A stretch of DNA of 64,000 nucleotides. Origin: CAZEPT01 sp964626965. GTDB lineage: Bacteria; Patescibacteriota; Minisyncoccia; Phycocordibacterales; UBA9973. Made by a program: the position numbers and the translations under genes. Location of the stretch: contig CAZVHB010000001.1 of NCBI GenBank assembly GCA_964626965.1, positions 1 through 64,000 on the forward strand, read 5' to 3'. The notes under the pieces are model-generated. The model was not told the DNA's origin. It saw only the letters and a program-made list of their open reading frames with translations, and searched no databases. Of this stretch, positions 41,147-50,214 are shown piece by piece; the first letter of the stretch is position 1; each line of letters opens with the position of its first letter.

Positions 41147-43099
41147 ATGGATAATAAATATATGCCAAAAAGTTCCAAATTTCAGAATTTAGAGGATTCT
41201 TTGTACGATCCAACCGATGACAGTATCCGCACTCGAAGCGGATCTCTACATCCCTCACAAGTTTCTGTTGAACAAAGTTGGTCAAAAGTTGATCAAGCTG
41301 AAGACTCACAAGGGCAAGCTGCAGAAAAAGCATTGATTGAAAACAGGGACGCGCTTTCCAGAAAGAAAAACTCTTTTTTTAAGAAGTTTTTTGTCTCATC
41401 ACTCCTTTTTCTGTTTGTCGCTGTTGGTTTTGGTGTGTATTCTTTTTTTATAAAAAATACGATCAATCCAGAGGGGAATATCACTATCGGTATCGTTGGA
41501 AGTACTTTTACTCAAGCTGGAGAAGAATTACCTTTGATTGTTGAAATAGAAAATAAAAATGATTTTGCACTCGAAGTAGTTGATCTGATTGTTGAATATC
41601 CTCGTGAAGGAGCGATACCGACTGCATCTCTTGAAACGACCGACAGAGAGCGGATATCTCTTGGTACTATTGATGCGCATCAACACATGTTGAAAGAAGT
41701 TCCACTCACACTCTACGGTAAAGAAGGTGATAAAAAGGAGATTCATTTTACACTTGAATACAATATCGAAAGTGCTTCAACAATTTTTCAAAAACAAAAA
41801 ATATATTCAGTAACACTCTCTTCTTCTCCGATTGCGATGCGTGTTATTGGTTCTGATATCGCTGTGCCTGATCAGAGTTACCGGTTCACGGTTGAGGTAA
41901 GTACTAACACTAAGAAACCTCTTGAAAATATTCTTCTTGCATTAAATTATCCTATTGGATTTACCTATACGAGCGCGAGTATTGAACCAAGCTCAGGTAA
42001 CTATTTGTGGGATATTGGTACCCTTGTACCAGGAGCCCCAAAGACTATAGAAATTATAGGAAAATTTTCAGGCCTTGAAGGAGACGAAAGATCTGTTCGT
42101 GCTATTTTTGGTACGTATCTTCCTGATGATAAGACAAAAATCAGTACAAATCTTGGAACTCTCTTGCAAACCGTAAAATTAGAGAAACCTTTCATATCAA
42201 CAGATCTTGCTATTAATGGAGTGAATGGTGAATTTGTAAATATCAACAGTGGTGAACAAATTCAAGGAGTGATTAATTGGAAAAATAACCTAACTAACCA
42301 AGTGCTCGATCTTGAGATTCGTCTGAAGCTCAAAGGTGACTTACTTGATCGAACAAGTATTGAAGCACAGGATGGCTTTTATGATTCACTCAATGATACG
42401 ATTGTGTGGAATAAAAATACAATTAATTCTTTTGTTCGAGTTCCGGCTGGTGCAAATGGAGCACTTAACTTTACTATTCGCACACTCCCTGCAAAAACAG
42501 ATGGAAGTATGAAAAATCCTCGTATTGAAGTTGAGGTTGGTGTTAAAGCAATTGAAGATAGTGAAGGTAAAACTCCAAAAATTATTGAATCTGTTGAACA
42601 GACAACAGTACGTGTTGGTGGTGATGTGTTTTTGACTCCAGTTGTCTATCATCGTACTGGTCCTATTACAAACGTCGGTGCGTATCCTCCAAAAGTAAAC
42701 ACAGAGACGACCTATACTGTTGAACTTAATATTAAGAATACTATTAATGATTACAGTGGTGGAGAAGTTCGTGCAAAATTCTTCCAAAATGTAACATTCA
42801 CCAATGTTATTGCACCTGCAACCGAGCAAATTTCATACGACGAGAAAACAGGTGAGCTTGTTTGGAAAGTCGGTGCTATCCCTCAATCAAGTGGTATCGC
42901 ACGTACTGTCGCATTTCAATTAAAGACGATTCCTTCACTTTCTCAAGTTGGACAGTTTGTACCTCTCCTTAAGGAAATGACTTTTGTCTCGACTGATCAA
43001 TTTACTAAAACTCAAAAATCTCAGAGTATTGATACGATTACCTCTGAAGTGAGTCGAGTGATTGAGCTCGATGGAGGGAATGCTGTCGTAGTTAAATAA
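41147..43099 (+). CDS. Membrane-anchored DUF11-like multi-domain surface protein
   Basis: The 650-residue protein has about 80 cytoplasmic N-terminal residues rich in charged and polar residues. One membrane segment follows (about 83-103, FVSSLLFLFVAVGFGVYSFF). The large extracellular part is made of four or five beta-sandwich domains of the DUF11/CARDB kind, e.g. ELPLIVEIENKNDFALEVVDLIVEYP, RFTVEVSTNTKKPLENILLALNYP and TYTVELNIKNTINDYSGGEV. Surface scaffold or adhesion is inferred. It is transcribed ahead of glyS with an 18-base gap. Confidence 0.82.
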   Translation: MDNKYMPKSSKFQNLEDSLYDPTDDSIRTRSGSLHPSQVSVEQSWSKVDQAEDSQGQAAEKALIENRDALSRKKNSFFKKFFVSSLLFLFVAVGFGVYSFFIKNTINPEGNITIGIVGSTFTQAGEELPLIVEIENKNDFALEVVDLIVEYPREGAIPTASLETTDRERISLGTIDAHQHMLKEVPLTLYGKEGDKKEIHFTLEYNIESASTIFQKQKIYSVTLSSSPIAMRVIGSDIAVPDQSYRFTVEVSTNTKKPLENILLALNYPIGFTYTSASIEPSSGNYLWDIGTLVPGAPKTIEIIGKFSGLEGDERSVRAIFGTYLPDDKTKISTNLGTLLQTVKLEKPFISTDLAINGVNGEFVNINSGEQIQGVINWKNNLTNQVLDLEIRLKLKGDLLDRTSIEAQDGFYDSLNDTIVWNKNTINSFVRVPAGANGALNFTIRTLPAKTDGSMKNPRIEVEVGVKAIEDSEGKTPKIIESVEQTTVRVGGDVFLTPVVYHRTGPITNVGAYPPKVNTETTYTVELNIKNTINDYSGGEVRAKFFQNVTFTNVIAPATEQISYDEKTGELVWKVGAIPQSSGIARTVAFQLKTIPSLSQVGQFVPLLKEMTFVSTDQFTKTQKSQSIDTITSEVSRVIELDGGNAVVVK

Positions 43100-43117
43100 C
43101 ATAAAATACATAACGAT

Positions 43118-44467
43118 ATGTCAAAAGAAAATAAAGAAATAGATAATACAATGGAAAAGATAATCTCACTTTGCAAAAGACGTGGGTTTATTTACCCAGG
43201 GTCTGAAATATACGGTGGACTTGCTGGGACATATGACTACGGACCAAATGGTGTAGCGCTCAAAAATAATATCAAAAAAATTTGGTGGAAACGTTTTGTT
43301 GAAGATCGTGATGATATGTACGGCATAGACGCAGCTATTTTGATGAACCAATCAGTATGGATTGCATCAGGGCACGTTGGTGGATTTTCTGATCCACTTT
43401 CTGAATGTTCAAAGTGTAAACATCGTTTTCGAACAGATCAATTGAGTGATGAATCTGTCTGTCCTGACTGTGGTGGAGCCTTAGCTTCTTCAAAACAATT
43501 CAATATGATGTTTCAAACGAATGTCGGTGCAGTACAAGACGAAACTTCTGTTTCATACCTTCGCCCAGAAACAGCAGGTGGTATGTTTGTAAATTTTAAA
43601 AATGTCCTTGATACGTTTTCACCAAAACTACCTTTTGGATTAGCGCAGATTGGTAAAGCATTTAGAAATGAAATTGCTCCTCGTGACTTTATTTTTCGCG
43701 TTCGAGAATTTGAACAAATGGAAATTGAGTATTTTGTAAAGTCAGAAGACTGGGAAAAATCTTTTGAAGAATTGCGCCTTGAGATGCACTCGTTTATGAA
43801 TGATGTTGGTATTGATAAAACTCTTGTTTCAGAGCTTGCTGTATCAGAAGAAGACCGTGCATTTTATTCAAAAAAGACAACCGATTTTGAATTTGAATAT
43901 CCTTTTGGGAAAAAGGAACTCTATGGGCTTGCGTACAGAACTGACTATGATTTGAATGCTCATCAAGCTGGTTCAAAAAAAGACCTCACCTATTTTGATG
44001 AAGAAACACGAGAGCGATTTTTACCACATGTTGTGGAACCCTCTTTTGGTCTAGATCGAACAATTCTTGCAGTGCTCTGTAGTGCATACAAAGAAGAGAA
44101 AATAAGTGACGATGATACTCGTGTGTATCTTGATTTGCCATTTACTGTTGCACCATATAAAGTGTGTGTGTCACCACTATTGAAAAATAAAGAAGAATTA
44201 CAGAGTAAAGCACGAGAAGTGTATGCAATTCTTAAAAAAGAATTCGGCTTCGTCATCTATGATGATGGTGGAAATATTGGAAAACGCTATCGTAAACAAG
44301 ACGAAATTGGGACACCATACTGTGTTGTGATTGATTTTGATACCATTGGCACAGGGGACAGTATCAATCCGGACTTCAAAGACATGGTGACTGTCCGTGA
44401 TCGAAACACAGGAGAGCAAGAACGAGTCTCAACTGAAAAACTCGTAGAATACATAAAAAATAAATAA
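43118..44467 (+). CDS. glyS: Glycyl-tRNA synthetase (alpha2 type)
   Basis: This class II synthetase charges tRNA-Gly. The 449-residue protein has RRGFIYPGSEIYGGLAGTYDYGPNG near the N terminus, a zinc-binding insert (CSKC and CPDC), motif 2 FRNEIAPRDFIFRVREFEQMEIEYF, motif 3 VEPSFGLDRTILAVL and the C-terminal anticodon-binding domain (APYKVCVSPLL). It is the single-chain form of archaea, eukaryotes and some bacteria, not the alpha2beta2 form. Confidence 0.96.
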   Translation: MSKENKEIDNTMEKIISLCKRRGFIYPGSEIYGGLAGTYDYGPNGVALKNNIKKIWWKRFVEDRDDMYGIDAAILMNQSVWIASGHVGGFSDPLSECSKCKHRFRTDQLSDESVCPDCGGALASSKQFNMMFQTNVGAVQDETSVSYLRPETAGGMFVNFKNVLDTFSPKLPFGLAQIGKAFRNEIAPRDFIFRVREFEQMEIEYFVKSEDWEKSFEELRLEMHSFMNDVGIDKTLVSELAVSEEDRAFYSKKTTDFEFEYPFGKKELYGLAYRTDYDLNAHQAGSKKDLTYFDEETRERFLPHVVEPSFGLDRTILAVLCSAYKEEKISDDDTRVYLDLPFTVAPYKVCVSPLLKNKEELQSKAREVYAILKKEFGFVIYDDGGNIGKRYRKQDEIGTPYCVVIDFDTIGTGDSINPDFKDMVTVRDRNTGEQERVSTEKLVEYIKNK

Positions 44468-44497
44468 CAAAATCCTGCGAGAGCAGGATTTTGTTTT
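44466..44497 (+). terminator. Terminator after glyS
   Basis: ACAAAATCCTGC / GCAGGATTTTGT with loop GAGA, then TTTATA. Confidence 0.92.
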
Positions 44498-44541
44498 ATA
44501 TGGTATATATAATCTATTAACTAGTAACTACGAATTAACTC

Positions 44542-45810
44542 ATGAAATACACTCAAAAAAAACTACCCAACGGTATTCGCGTCATTTTTCACCCAATGCA
44601 AAATACTGAAACCGTAACAGTTATGACACTTGTTGAAACTGGTTCAAAATACGAGACAAGAAAACAAAATGGACTCTCTCATTTTCTTGAGCATATGTGT
44701 TTCAAGGGGACAACAAAGCGTCCAAGTAGCTTTCTTATCTCAAAAGAACTCGATGAAATAGGTGCTCAGTACAATGCTTTTACCTCACACGAATATACTG
44801 GCTACTACGCAAAATCCGCATCAAATCACTTTGAACGTATTTTTGATGTCGTTTCTGATATTTACCTCAATCCACTTTTTAAGCAAGAAGAAATAGATAA
44901 AGAAAAAGGAGTGATCATTGAAGAAATAAATATGTATCAGGATGACCCTAAGCGACACGTCTTTGAAGTTTTTATGCGGGCACTGTATGGTGATCAGCCA
45001 GCTGGGTGGTCTATCACTGGAAGTAAAGAAAATGTGAGTAGTATGAAACATCGTGACTTTGTGCAGTATCACGATACACACTATATTCCTGAAAAGACAT
45101 TACTGGTTATTAGTGGTAACTTTGATACAAAACATGCGGACATGCTTATCAAAAAAACCTTCACTAGTCTCAAGAATAAGAAGGGGATTCAAAAAAAGAA
45201 TACTAAAGATAGCCAAACAAAACCTGTTGTTATGATTGAAAAGAAAAAAACTGATCAAGTTCACTTCGTGCTTGGTTTTAGGAGTATCAATGTGTACGAT
45301 GCGGACGCACATATTTTTGATGTTTTAAATGCAATTCTCTCTGGTGGTTTTTCTTCACGACTTCTGATGAAGCTCCGTGAAGAATTAGGTGCTGCATACT
45401 ATGTCGGATCTTTTTCTGATCCATTTACTGATCATGGTTTTTTTGGAATACGCGCAGGTATTACAAAAACAAAAGTACCACTCGTGCTCACTGAAATTGC
45501 AAACCTATTGAAAGAATTATCTGAAAAAGAAATTGATAACACAGAATTAAAGAAAGCGAAAGAGTATTGTATTGGTGGAATGAAACTTGATTTAGAGACC
45601 AGCGATTCGTATGCAAATTTTTTAGGAGGGCAAGCAATCGTTCGAAAACCAATTGAGAGCTTGTCTGATATTGAGAAAAAAATAGCACGTGTGACGTCTA
45701 AAGGTATTCTGCGTATTTGTAAAAAAACATTTGTTTTTAAGAAAATGACTATTGCGCTCATAGGTCAAGATGTGAAAGAAAGTGAAGTTTTAAAAGCATT
45801 TTCCCTGTAA
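44542..45810 (+). CDS. M16 family zinc peptidase
   Basis: The 422-residue protein is in the insulinase/mitochondrial processing peptidase-like family. The inverted zinc motif HFLEH is in NGLSHFLEHMCFKGT, with the distal glutamate in VIIEEINMYQDDP. The C-terminal M16 half contains GFSSRLLMKLREELGAAYYVGSF. Single-copy M16 enzymes of this size act on small peptides or leader sequences. Its substrate here is unknown. A TATAAT box 35 bases before the ATG suggests a short leader. Confidence 0.94.
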   Translation: MKYTQKKLPNGIRVIFHPMQNTETVTVMTLVETGSKYETRKQNGLSHFLEHMCFKGTTKRPSSFLISKELDEIGAQYNAFTSHEYTGYYAKSASNHFERIFDVVSDIYLNPLFKQEEIDKEKGVIIEEINMYQDDPKRHVFEVFMRALYGDQPAGWSITGSKENVSSMKHRDFVQYHDTHYIPEKTLLVISGNFDTKHADMLIKKTFTSLKNKKGIQKKNTKDSQTKPVVMIEKKKTDQVHFVLGFRSINVYDADAHIFDVLNAILSGGFSSRLLMKLREELGAAYYVGSFSDPFTDHGFFGIRAGITKTKVPLVLTEIANLLKELSEKEIDNTELKKAKEYCIGGMKLDLETSDSYANFLGGQAIVRKPIESLSDIEKKIARVTSKGILRICKKTFVFKKMTIALIGQDVKESEVLKAFSL

Positions 45811-45850
45811 GTGTAATAAATATCGCATATATTCGTTATATAGTGTATAG

Positions 45851-45955
45851 TAAAGAAGAAGAACGTTACCACCAAGGTTCATGAGCGACTGCACTCACAT
45901 AGGCATTTGTGTTGGAGTCTGCACCCGCTCATGAACCTTGGTGGTAATTTTTTTA
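45851..45955 (+). ncRNA. Candidate hairpin RNA with 22-bp perfect stem
   Basis: The arm TTACCACCAAGGTTCATGAG (then CG; 45866-45887) pairs perfectly with 45926-45947, followed by TTTTTTT. The 38-base loop has its own inner stem (CTCACA/TGTGTTGGAG, TGCA/TGCA). A TATAGT box lies at 45839-45844, so a transcript of about 100 nt is possible. Alternatively it is a very large terminator for the M16 gene, but every other terminator here has a loop under 16 bases. Confidence 0.55.
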
Positions 45956-46140
45956 TTTAGAATTTTTATTTTCTAAATAAAAATTTCTCAATAATAAAAT
46001 ATTTTAAAAAAATAAATGTATAAAAATATTTTTTTGAAAAAAAACTTTTATAAAAAATAAAAAAAGTTTTCCACAGTTTTTATTTTTTTTTCAAAAAAAC
46101 TATTTACTTTATTTTTGTATATACGATAATTAAATTATCA
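45952..46140. other. Extremely AT-rich segment
   Basis: Nearly pure A and T with a small hairpin ATTTAGAA/TTCTAAAT, homopolymer runs, and one TTTTCCACA (DnaA-box-like) near 46066. There is no ORF, no tRNA and no gene signature. It separates the hairpin RNA from the small lysine-rich gene. Confidence 0.6.
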
Positions 46141-46218
46141 AGTACATTTAGTAGCATTAAAAATATTTTTGCGAAGGTCGGTGTACTTATTTATTACTAA
46201 TTGCATGCAAACAATTAT

Positions 46219-46347
46219 ATGGCAGCTAAAAAAGCAAAAAAGAAAGTAGCTAAGAAAGCAGTTAAGAAAACTGTAAAAAAAGTAGCTAAGAAAGCAGTTA
46301 AGAAAACTGTAAAGAAAGCAACAAAGAAGGTAGCGAAGAAAAGATAG
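46219..46347 (+). CDS. Small lysine/alanine-rich (histone H1-like) protein
   Basis: The 42-residue ORF starts MAAKKAKKKVAKKAVKK and consists almost wholly of K, A, V and T, with a tandem unit VAKKAVKKTVKK repeated twice. This is the AKKAxKK pattern of H1-like and Hc1-like DNA-binding tails. Charge and size suggest nucleoid binding. It has its own terminator. The reverse-strand ORF here is a shadow of the repeat. Confidence 0.75.
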   Translation: MAAKKAKKKVAKKAVKKTVKKVAKKAVKKTVKKATKKVAKKR

Positions 46348-46368
46348 TTCTTCTACATTCTTCCCACA

Positions 46369-46404
46369 AGCAAAATATCCTCGCAAGAGGATATTTTGCG
46401 TTTT
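46369..46404 (+). terminator. Terminator
   Basis: GCAAAATATCCTC / GAGGATATTTTGC with loop GCAA, then GTTTTA. A second hairpin ACCCGTT/AACGGGT lies at 46431-46449. Confidence 0.9.
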
Positions 46405-46467
46405 AGGCTGGGGTTGAGATTATAAAACATACCCGTTCAATAAACGGGTAGGGGAATCTTTTCAAAT

Positions 46468-46495
46468 TTGACAAATCTCTTAATTTAAGTATTAT
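46468..46495 (+). promoter_or_regulatory. Sigma-70 promoter of unknown gene
   Basis: TTGACA (46468-46473), a 16-base spacer and TATTAT (46490-46495). A TAATTTA/TAAATTA dyad flanks the -10. Confidence 0.6.
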
Positions 46496-46521
46496 TAGAA
46501 TTAAATTAAAAAGATAATATC

Positions 46522-47154
46522 ATGAAAAGATTAACCCTTGATTCAGTCCTACCTGTTATTTTGAAAGAGCGTAATATTGCTCCGCAACACCTAGCTTCTA
46601 TCTTAAAAGATGTAGAAGCATCTTTTGTAAAACACAAAAAGAAAACAGATTTTTTAAAATACTCAGTTTCATGTGTTGCAAATAAATGTTTGAATACTTC
46701 ACCACTTTTATCAGTAAAAAAATTTTTTACCGGAGGATATGATGAAAGCTTAGTGACGTTTTTTGCAGGACAGAAACTGAAACCACTTACGAGTGGTTAC
46801 GGTGGAGTGTGTTTGTACAAAATGAAGAAAGGTGTAAGTGGATCACCAAAAGAAGCGTTCTATTCGCTCGGTAAATCTCTCAGTTCTTTGCATCTCCCGC
46901 AAAACTTATTGGTGCAGATTCTCACTCAAGATAAATTTCTTTCTTTACGACAGAAGATATTTACATCTGGAAAATCATTCCATTGTGTTATGACTAACCA
47001 AAATGGACACCACTTTACTGAACAAGAACACTGTTATGCTGTGGTGACACTGACATCCAACGAAGACGGCCCACAGATATACATGAATGAATTTGGGTTC
47101 AGAACTTCCCTTAAAGGAGGTTCAAATAACCAAATTTTAGTCATGGAAAAATAA
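46522..47154 (+). CDS. Unknown protein, monocistronic
   Basis: The family is not recognised. The 210-residue basic, soluble protein has no signal peptide. The N-terminal part is helical (VLPVILKERNIAPQHLASILKDVEASF). The centre holds SGYGGVCLYKMKKGVSGSPKEAFYSLGKSL, and the C-terminal third has HHFTEQEHCYAVVTL and IYMNEFGFRTSLKGG. The promoter class and solitary terminator match the orphans at 26430 and 35736. Confidence 0.65.
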   Translation: MKRLTLDSVLPVILKERNIAPQHLASILKDVEASFVKHKKKTDFLKYSVSCVANKCLNTSPLLSVKKFFTGGYDESLVTFFAGQKLKPLTSGYGGVCLYKMKKGVSGSPKEAFYSLGKSLSSLHLPQNLLVQILTQDKFLSLRQKIFTSGKSFHCVMTNQNGHHFTEQEHCYAVVTLTSNEDGPQIYMNEFGFRTSLKGGSNNQILVMEK

Positions 47155-47163
47155 TAGAAATAT

Positions 47164-47200
47164 ACCAGAAGTATGTAAAACGTACTTCTGGTTTTTAATT
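47164..47200 (+). terminator. Terminator
   Basis: ACCAGAAGTA / TACTTCTGGT with loop TGTAAAACG, then TTTTAATTT. Confidence 0.85.
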
Positions 47201-47239
47201 TCACTTTACTATTGAGACATTAATTTTTACTTTATTTTA

Positions 47240-47254
47240 TGCTATAATCGACCT
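47240..47254 (+). promoter_or_regulatory. secA leaderless promoter
   Basis: TGC-TATAAT (ending 47248) plus six bases to ATG 47255. Confidence 0.75.
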
Positions 47255-49780
47255 ATGAATCTCATGAAAACCATATTTCCGACTTTTTCGGATACGTTTA
47301 TAAAGAAAGCCGAAAAGATAGTAAAAGCTGTAAATACCGAAGAAGTTGAGGTGGTGAAACTCGCCGATGCTGATTTTCCAATAAAAACACAAGAACTCAA
47401 AGATAAACTTGCATCAGGTACATCAATTGATGATATTCTTCCATATGCATTTGCGCTTGTTCGTGAGGCTTCAAAACGTACACTTGGGCAACGCCACTAT
47501 GATGTTCAAATTATTGGTGGATATGCACTCCACTCTGGTCATATTGCCGAAATGCGTACCGGAGAAGGAAAGACACTCGTTGGAACACTCCCTGTGTATC
47601 TCAATGCTCTGACTGGTAATGGAGTTCATGTTGTCACTGTAAATGATTACCTTGCGCGTCGTGACGCTGTGTGGATGGGTCAAGTGTATGCATTCCTCGG
47701 TCTTACTATCGGTATTATTAATTCTCAAAACGTCTCATATCAGTATGATCCAAAACATACAGAACAAGATGAGAATCGCGACGATGTTGGGTCATTTAAG
47801 GTAGTTTATGATTTTTTACGTCCGACTACGAGAAAAGAAGCATATGCATTAGATATCACTTACGGAACCAATAATGAATTTGGATTTGATTATCTCCGTG
47901 ACAACCTCGTGGTGTCAAAAGAGCAACTCTCACAACGGCAACCTTTTTATGCAGTCGTAGATGAAATAGACTCTATTTTGATTGATGAGTCTCGTACCCC
48001 GCTTATTATTTCAAATGAATCAAGTGAATCAGAAAAACTCTATACTGATTTTGCGCGTATTGCAAAACTCCTCATAAAAGATGATGACTATAAGATAGAT
48101 GAAAAACAGCACACTATTGAAATTACTGACCAAGGGATTACCAAAGCAGAACAAATGCTTGGTATAGAAAATATTTATACAGAAAAAGGTATTAAGTATG
48201 TCCACCATCTTGAAATTGCTATCAAAGCTCAATCTCTTTATCATAAAGACAAAGAGTATGTTGTTGCTGACAATGAAATTATTATCGTTGACTCTTTTAC
48301 AGGACGATTACAACCAGGACGTCGTTGGTCAGAAGGAATTCATCAAGCAATAGAGGCGAAGGAAGGTGTTGAAATTCAAAAAGAAACAAAAAGTGTCGCG
48401 ACTATTACATTCCAAAACTATTTTAGATTTTATAAAAAGCTCGCTGGTATGACAGGAACCGCAGAAACTTCCAAAGAAGAGTTTTTGAAAGTATATGGCC
48501 TTGAAGTTGTGGCTATCCCAACACACCGACCTGTGAAGCGTATTGACCAAAACGACTTTATTTTTCAAAATGAAAAAGGAAAATTCAAAGCGATTGCCAA
48601 GAAAGTAAAAACTCTTCAAGAGAAAGGACAACCAGTACTTATTGGTACTGTTTCAATTGAGAAAAATGAACTTCTCTCTGCGTACCTTTCAAGTGAAGCT
48701 GTCGCGCATACAGTACTCAATGCAAAGAACCATGAAAAAGAGGGTGCTATTATCGCAGATGCTGGACGGAAAGGTAGTGTGGTAATCGCGACAAACATGG
48801 CTGGGCGTGGAGTTGATATTAAACTTGGTGGATCTCATGCAACAGAGACAGAATCAGAAGAGATTAAAACTCTTGGTGGTTTATTTGTGATGGGTACAGA
48901 GCGTCATGAAGCACGCCGTATTGATAATCAGCTTCGAGGACGAGCAGGCCGACAAGGAGATCCAGGAGAAACACAATTTTATGTATCTCTTGAAGATGAC
49001 CTGATGCGTATTTTCGGACCAGATAGAATCAAAGGCATTATGACAAAACTTGGTGTTCCTGAAGATGAACCAATTCAAAATAAGATGATCTCTCGTGGGC
49101 TTGAAAGTGCACAGGAAAAAATTGAAGGATTTCACTTTGACTCTCGAAAACACACACTTGAATACGATTCTGTGATGAACCACCAGCGTGAGACAGTCTA
49201 TGCTCGCCGTCGTAAAATGGTAGAAGCAGAAAAAGCACATATAGAAGAGTATCTTGTAGAATTTATTGGGGCAGATCCGGAATATAGCGAAGAATTACAA
49301 AAGCTCATTGATGAGCGAAAGAAACTCGTCGGCGATGAGGCGTTTATTGAAACATTTCGTCGTGTCGTCCTCCATGTAACTGATATTCTCTGGGTAGAAC
49401 ATTTGGAAACAATGGATTATCTGAAGTCTTCAGTGAATCTCCGTGCATATGGCCAGCGTGAGCCACTCATTGAATATAAAAAAGAAGGATTACAGCTTTT
49501 TAAAATGATGGAAATTTCATTCCGTGATCAAGTAATTAACTTCATCAAAACGATGAACACCGAGGCTAGGGTTGCAGGGTCCCAACCGATGGACGATATT
49601 AAAGAAAACTATGTTCCTCATCATGAAGAGATTGGTTCATTTGGAATAGAAGGTACTGCTGAAATGAATACTCACGCTCAACCAATTGAAGCAAAAGATA
49701 GTAAGGGGAAAGATATTGGCCGAAATGATCCTTGTTACTGCGGAAGTGGTAAAAAGTTTAAGAAGTGTCATGGAGTATAA
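47255..49780 (+). CDS. secA: Preprotein translocase ATPase SecA
   Basis: SecA is the motor for Sec-dependent export. The 841-residue protein has Walker A MRTGEGKTLV, the DEIDSIL/DESRTPLI box, the preprotein cross-linking domain, EIQKETKSVATITFQNYFR, the second helicase domain (ATNMAGRGVDIKLGG, RIDNQLRGRAGRQGDPG) and the helical scaffold. A C-terminal zinc-binding SEC-C motif reads CYCGSGKKFKKCHG. The expected length is kept. The six-base spacing from TATAAT predicts a leaderless mRNA. Confidence 0.98.
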   Translation: MNLMKTIFPTFSDTFIKKAEKIVKAVNTEEVEVVKLADADFPIKTQELKDKLASGTSIDDILPYAFALVREASKRTLGQRHYDVQIIGGYALHSGHIAEMRTGEGKTLVGTLPVYLNALTGNGVHVVTVNDYLARRDAVWMGQVYAFLGLTIGIINSQNVSYQYDPKHTEQDENRDDVGSFKVVYDFLRPTTRKEAYALDITYGTNNEFGFDYLRDNLVVSKEQLSQRQPFYAVVDEIDSILIDESRTPLIISNESSESEKLYTDFARIAKLLIKDDDYKIDEKQHTIEITDQGITKAEQMLGIENIYTEKGIKYVHHLEIAIKAQSLYHKDKEYVVADNEIIIVDSFTGRLQPGRRWSEGIHQAIEAKEGVEIQKETKSVATITFQNYFRFYKKLAGMTGTAETSKEEFLKVYGLEVVAIPTHRPVKRIDQNDFIFQNEKGKFKAIAKKVKTLQEKGQPVLIGTVSIEKNELLSAYLSSEAVAHTVLNAKNHEKEGAIIADAGRKGSVVIATNMAGRGVDIKLGGSHATETESEEIKTLGGLFVMGTERHEARRIDNQLRGRAGRQGDPGETQFYVSLEDDLMRIFGPDRIKGIMTKLGVPEDEPIQNKMISRGLESAQEKIEGFHFDSRKHTLEYDSVMNHQRETVYARRRKMVEAEKAHIEEYLVEFIGADPEYSEELQKLIDERKKLVGDEAFIETFRRVVLHVTDILWVEHLETMDYLKSSVNLRAYGQREPLIEYKKEGLQLFKMMEISFRDQVINFIKTMNTEARVAGSQPMDDIKENYVPHHEEIGSFGIEGTAEMNTHAQPIEAKDSKGKDIGRNDPCYCGSGKKFKKCHGV

Positions 49781-49823
49781 GAGAGAATGCTAAATTCTAA
49801 ATGTTAAATGCTAAAATAGAAAC

Positions 49824-49862
49824 CAAAACAGCAGGGCGCCAAAGGCGCCCTGCTGTTTTCTG
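49824..49862 (+). terminator. secA terminator
   Basis: AAACAGCAGGGCGCC / GGCGCCCTGCTGTTT with loop AAA. TAAATGCTAAA-like short repeats precede it (49788-49815). Confidence 0.92.
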
Positions 49863-49869
49863 TTGATTA

Positions 49870-49884
49870 TGCTATAATGCATAT
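49870..49884 (+). promoter_or_regulatory. Leaderless promoter
   Basis: TGC-TATAAT (ending 49878) plus six bases to ATG 49885. Confidence 0.75.
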
Positions 49885-50211
49885 ATGAATAGTGAAAATG
49901 TAAAACTCGTCGTTTTTGTTCCAATAAGTCATGCAGATATTGTTCGAGAAACGCTGGGAAAAGCTGGAGCAGGAAAAATCGGTAACTACACTTTTTGTTC
50001 TTTTTCCGTATCTGGGTACGGGCGGTTCTTGCCTGAGCAAGGTGCAACTCCCGCTATTGGGGAGGTCGGTGTATTTGAAAAAGTTGAAGAAGAAAGAATC
50101 GAAGTTGTTTGTCCGACTGGAATAATAAAAGATGTAATACAGGCCATGAAGGCGGCTCATCCTTATGAAGAAATTGCTTATGAGGTATATCCACTCTTGA
50201 ATTTTGAATAA
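49885..50211 (+). CDS. COG3323 / NIF3-insert (PII-like) protein
   Basis: The 108-residue protein matches the small PII-like domain found alone or inserted in NIF3/YqfO proteins. It has VVFVPISHADIVRETLGKAGAGKIGNY, CSFSVSGYGRFLPEQGATPAIG, and the C-terminal PHEEI-type AAHPYEEIAYEVYPL. These domains form PII-like trimers of unknown ligand. It is followed three bases later by the Nudix gene, so both may act in nucleotide housekeeping. Confidence 0.88.
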   Translation: MNSENVKLVVFVPISHADIVRETLGKAGAGKIGNYTFCSFSVSGYGRFLPEQGATPAIGEVGVFEKVEEERIEVVCPTGIIKDVIQAMKAAHPYEEIAYEVYPLLNFE

Positions 50212-50214
50212 TTT

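Noticed and set aside
45952..46140. Replication origin
   Set aside because: It is AT-rich with a single DnaA-box-like TTTTCCACA, but there is no box cluster and no dnaA, dnaN or gyrase gene nearby. Another single box at 14625 shows these occur by chance.
46138..46386. 82-residue Cys/Phe/Leu-rich reverse ORF
   Set aside because: It is the antisense image of the lysine-rich repeat gene.
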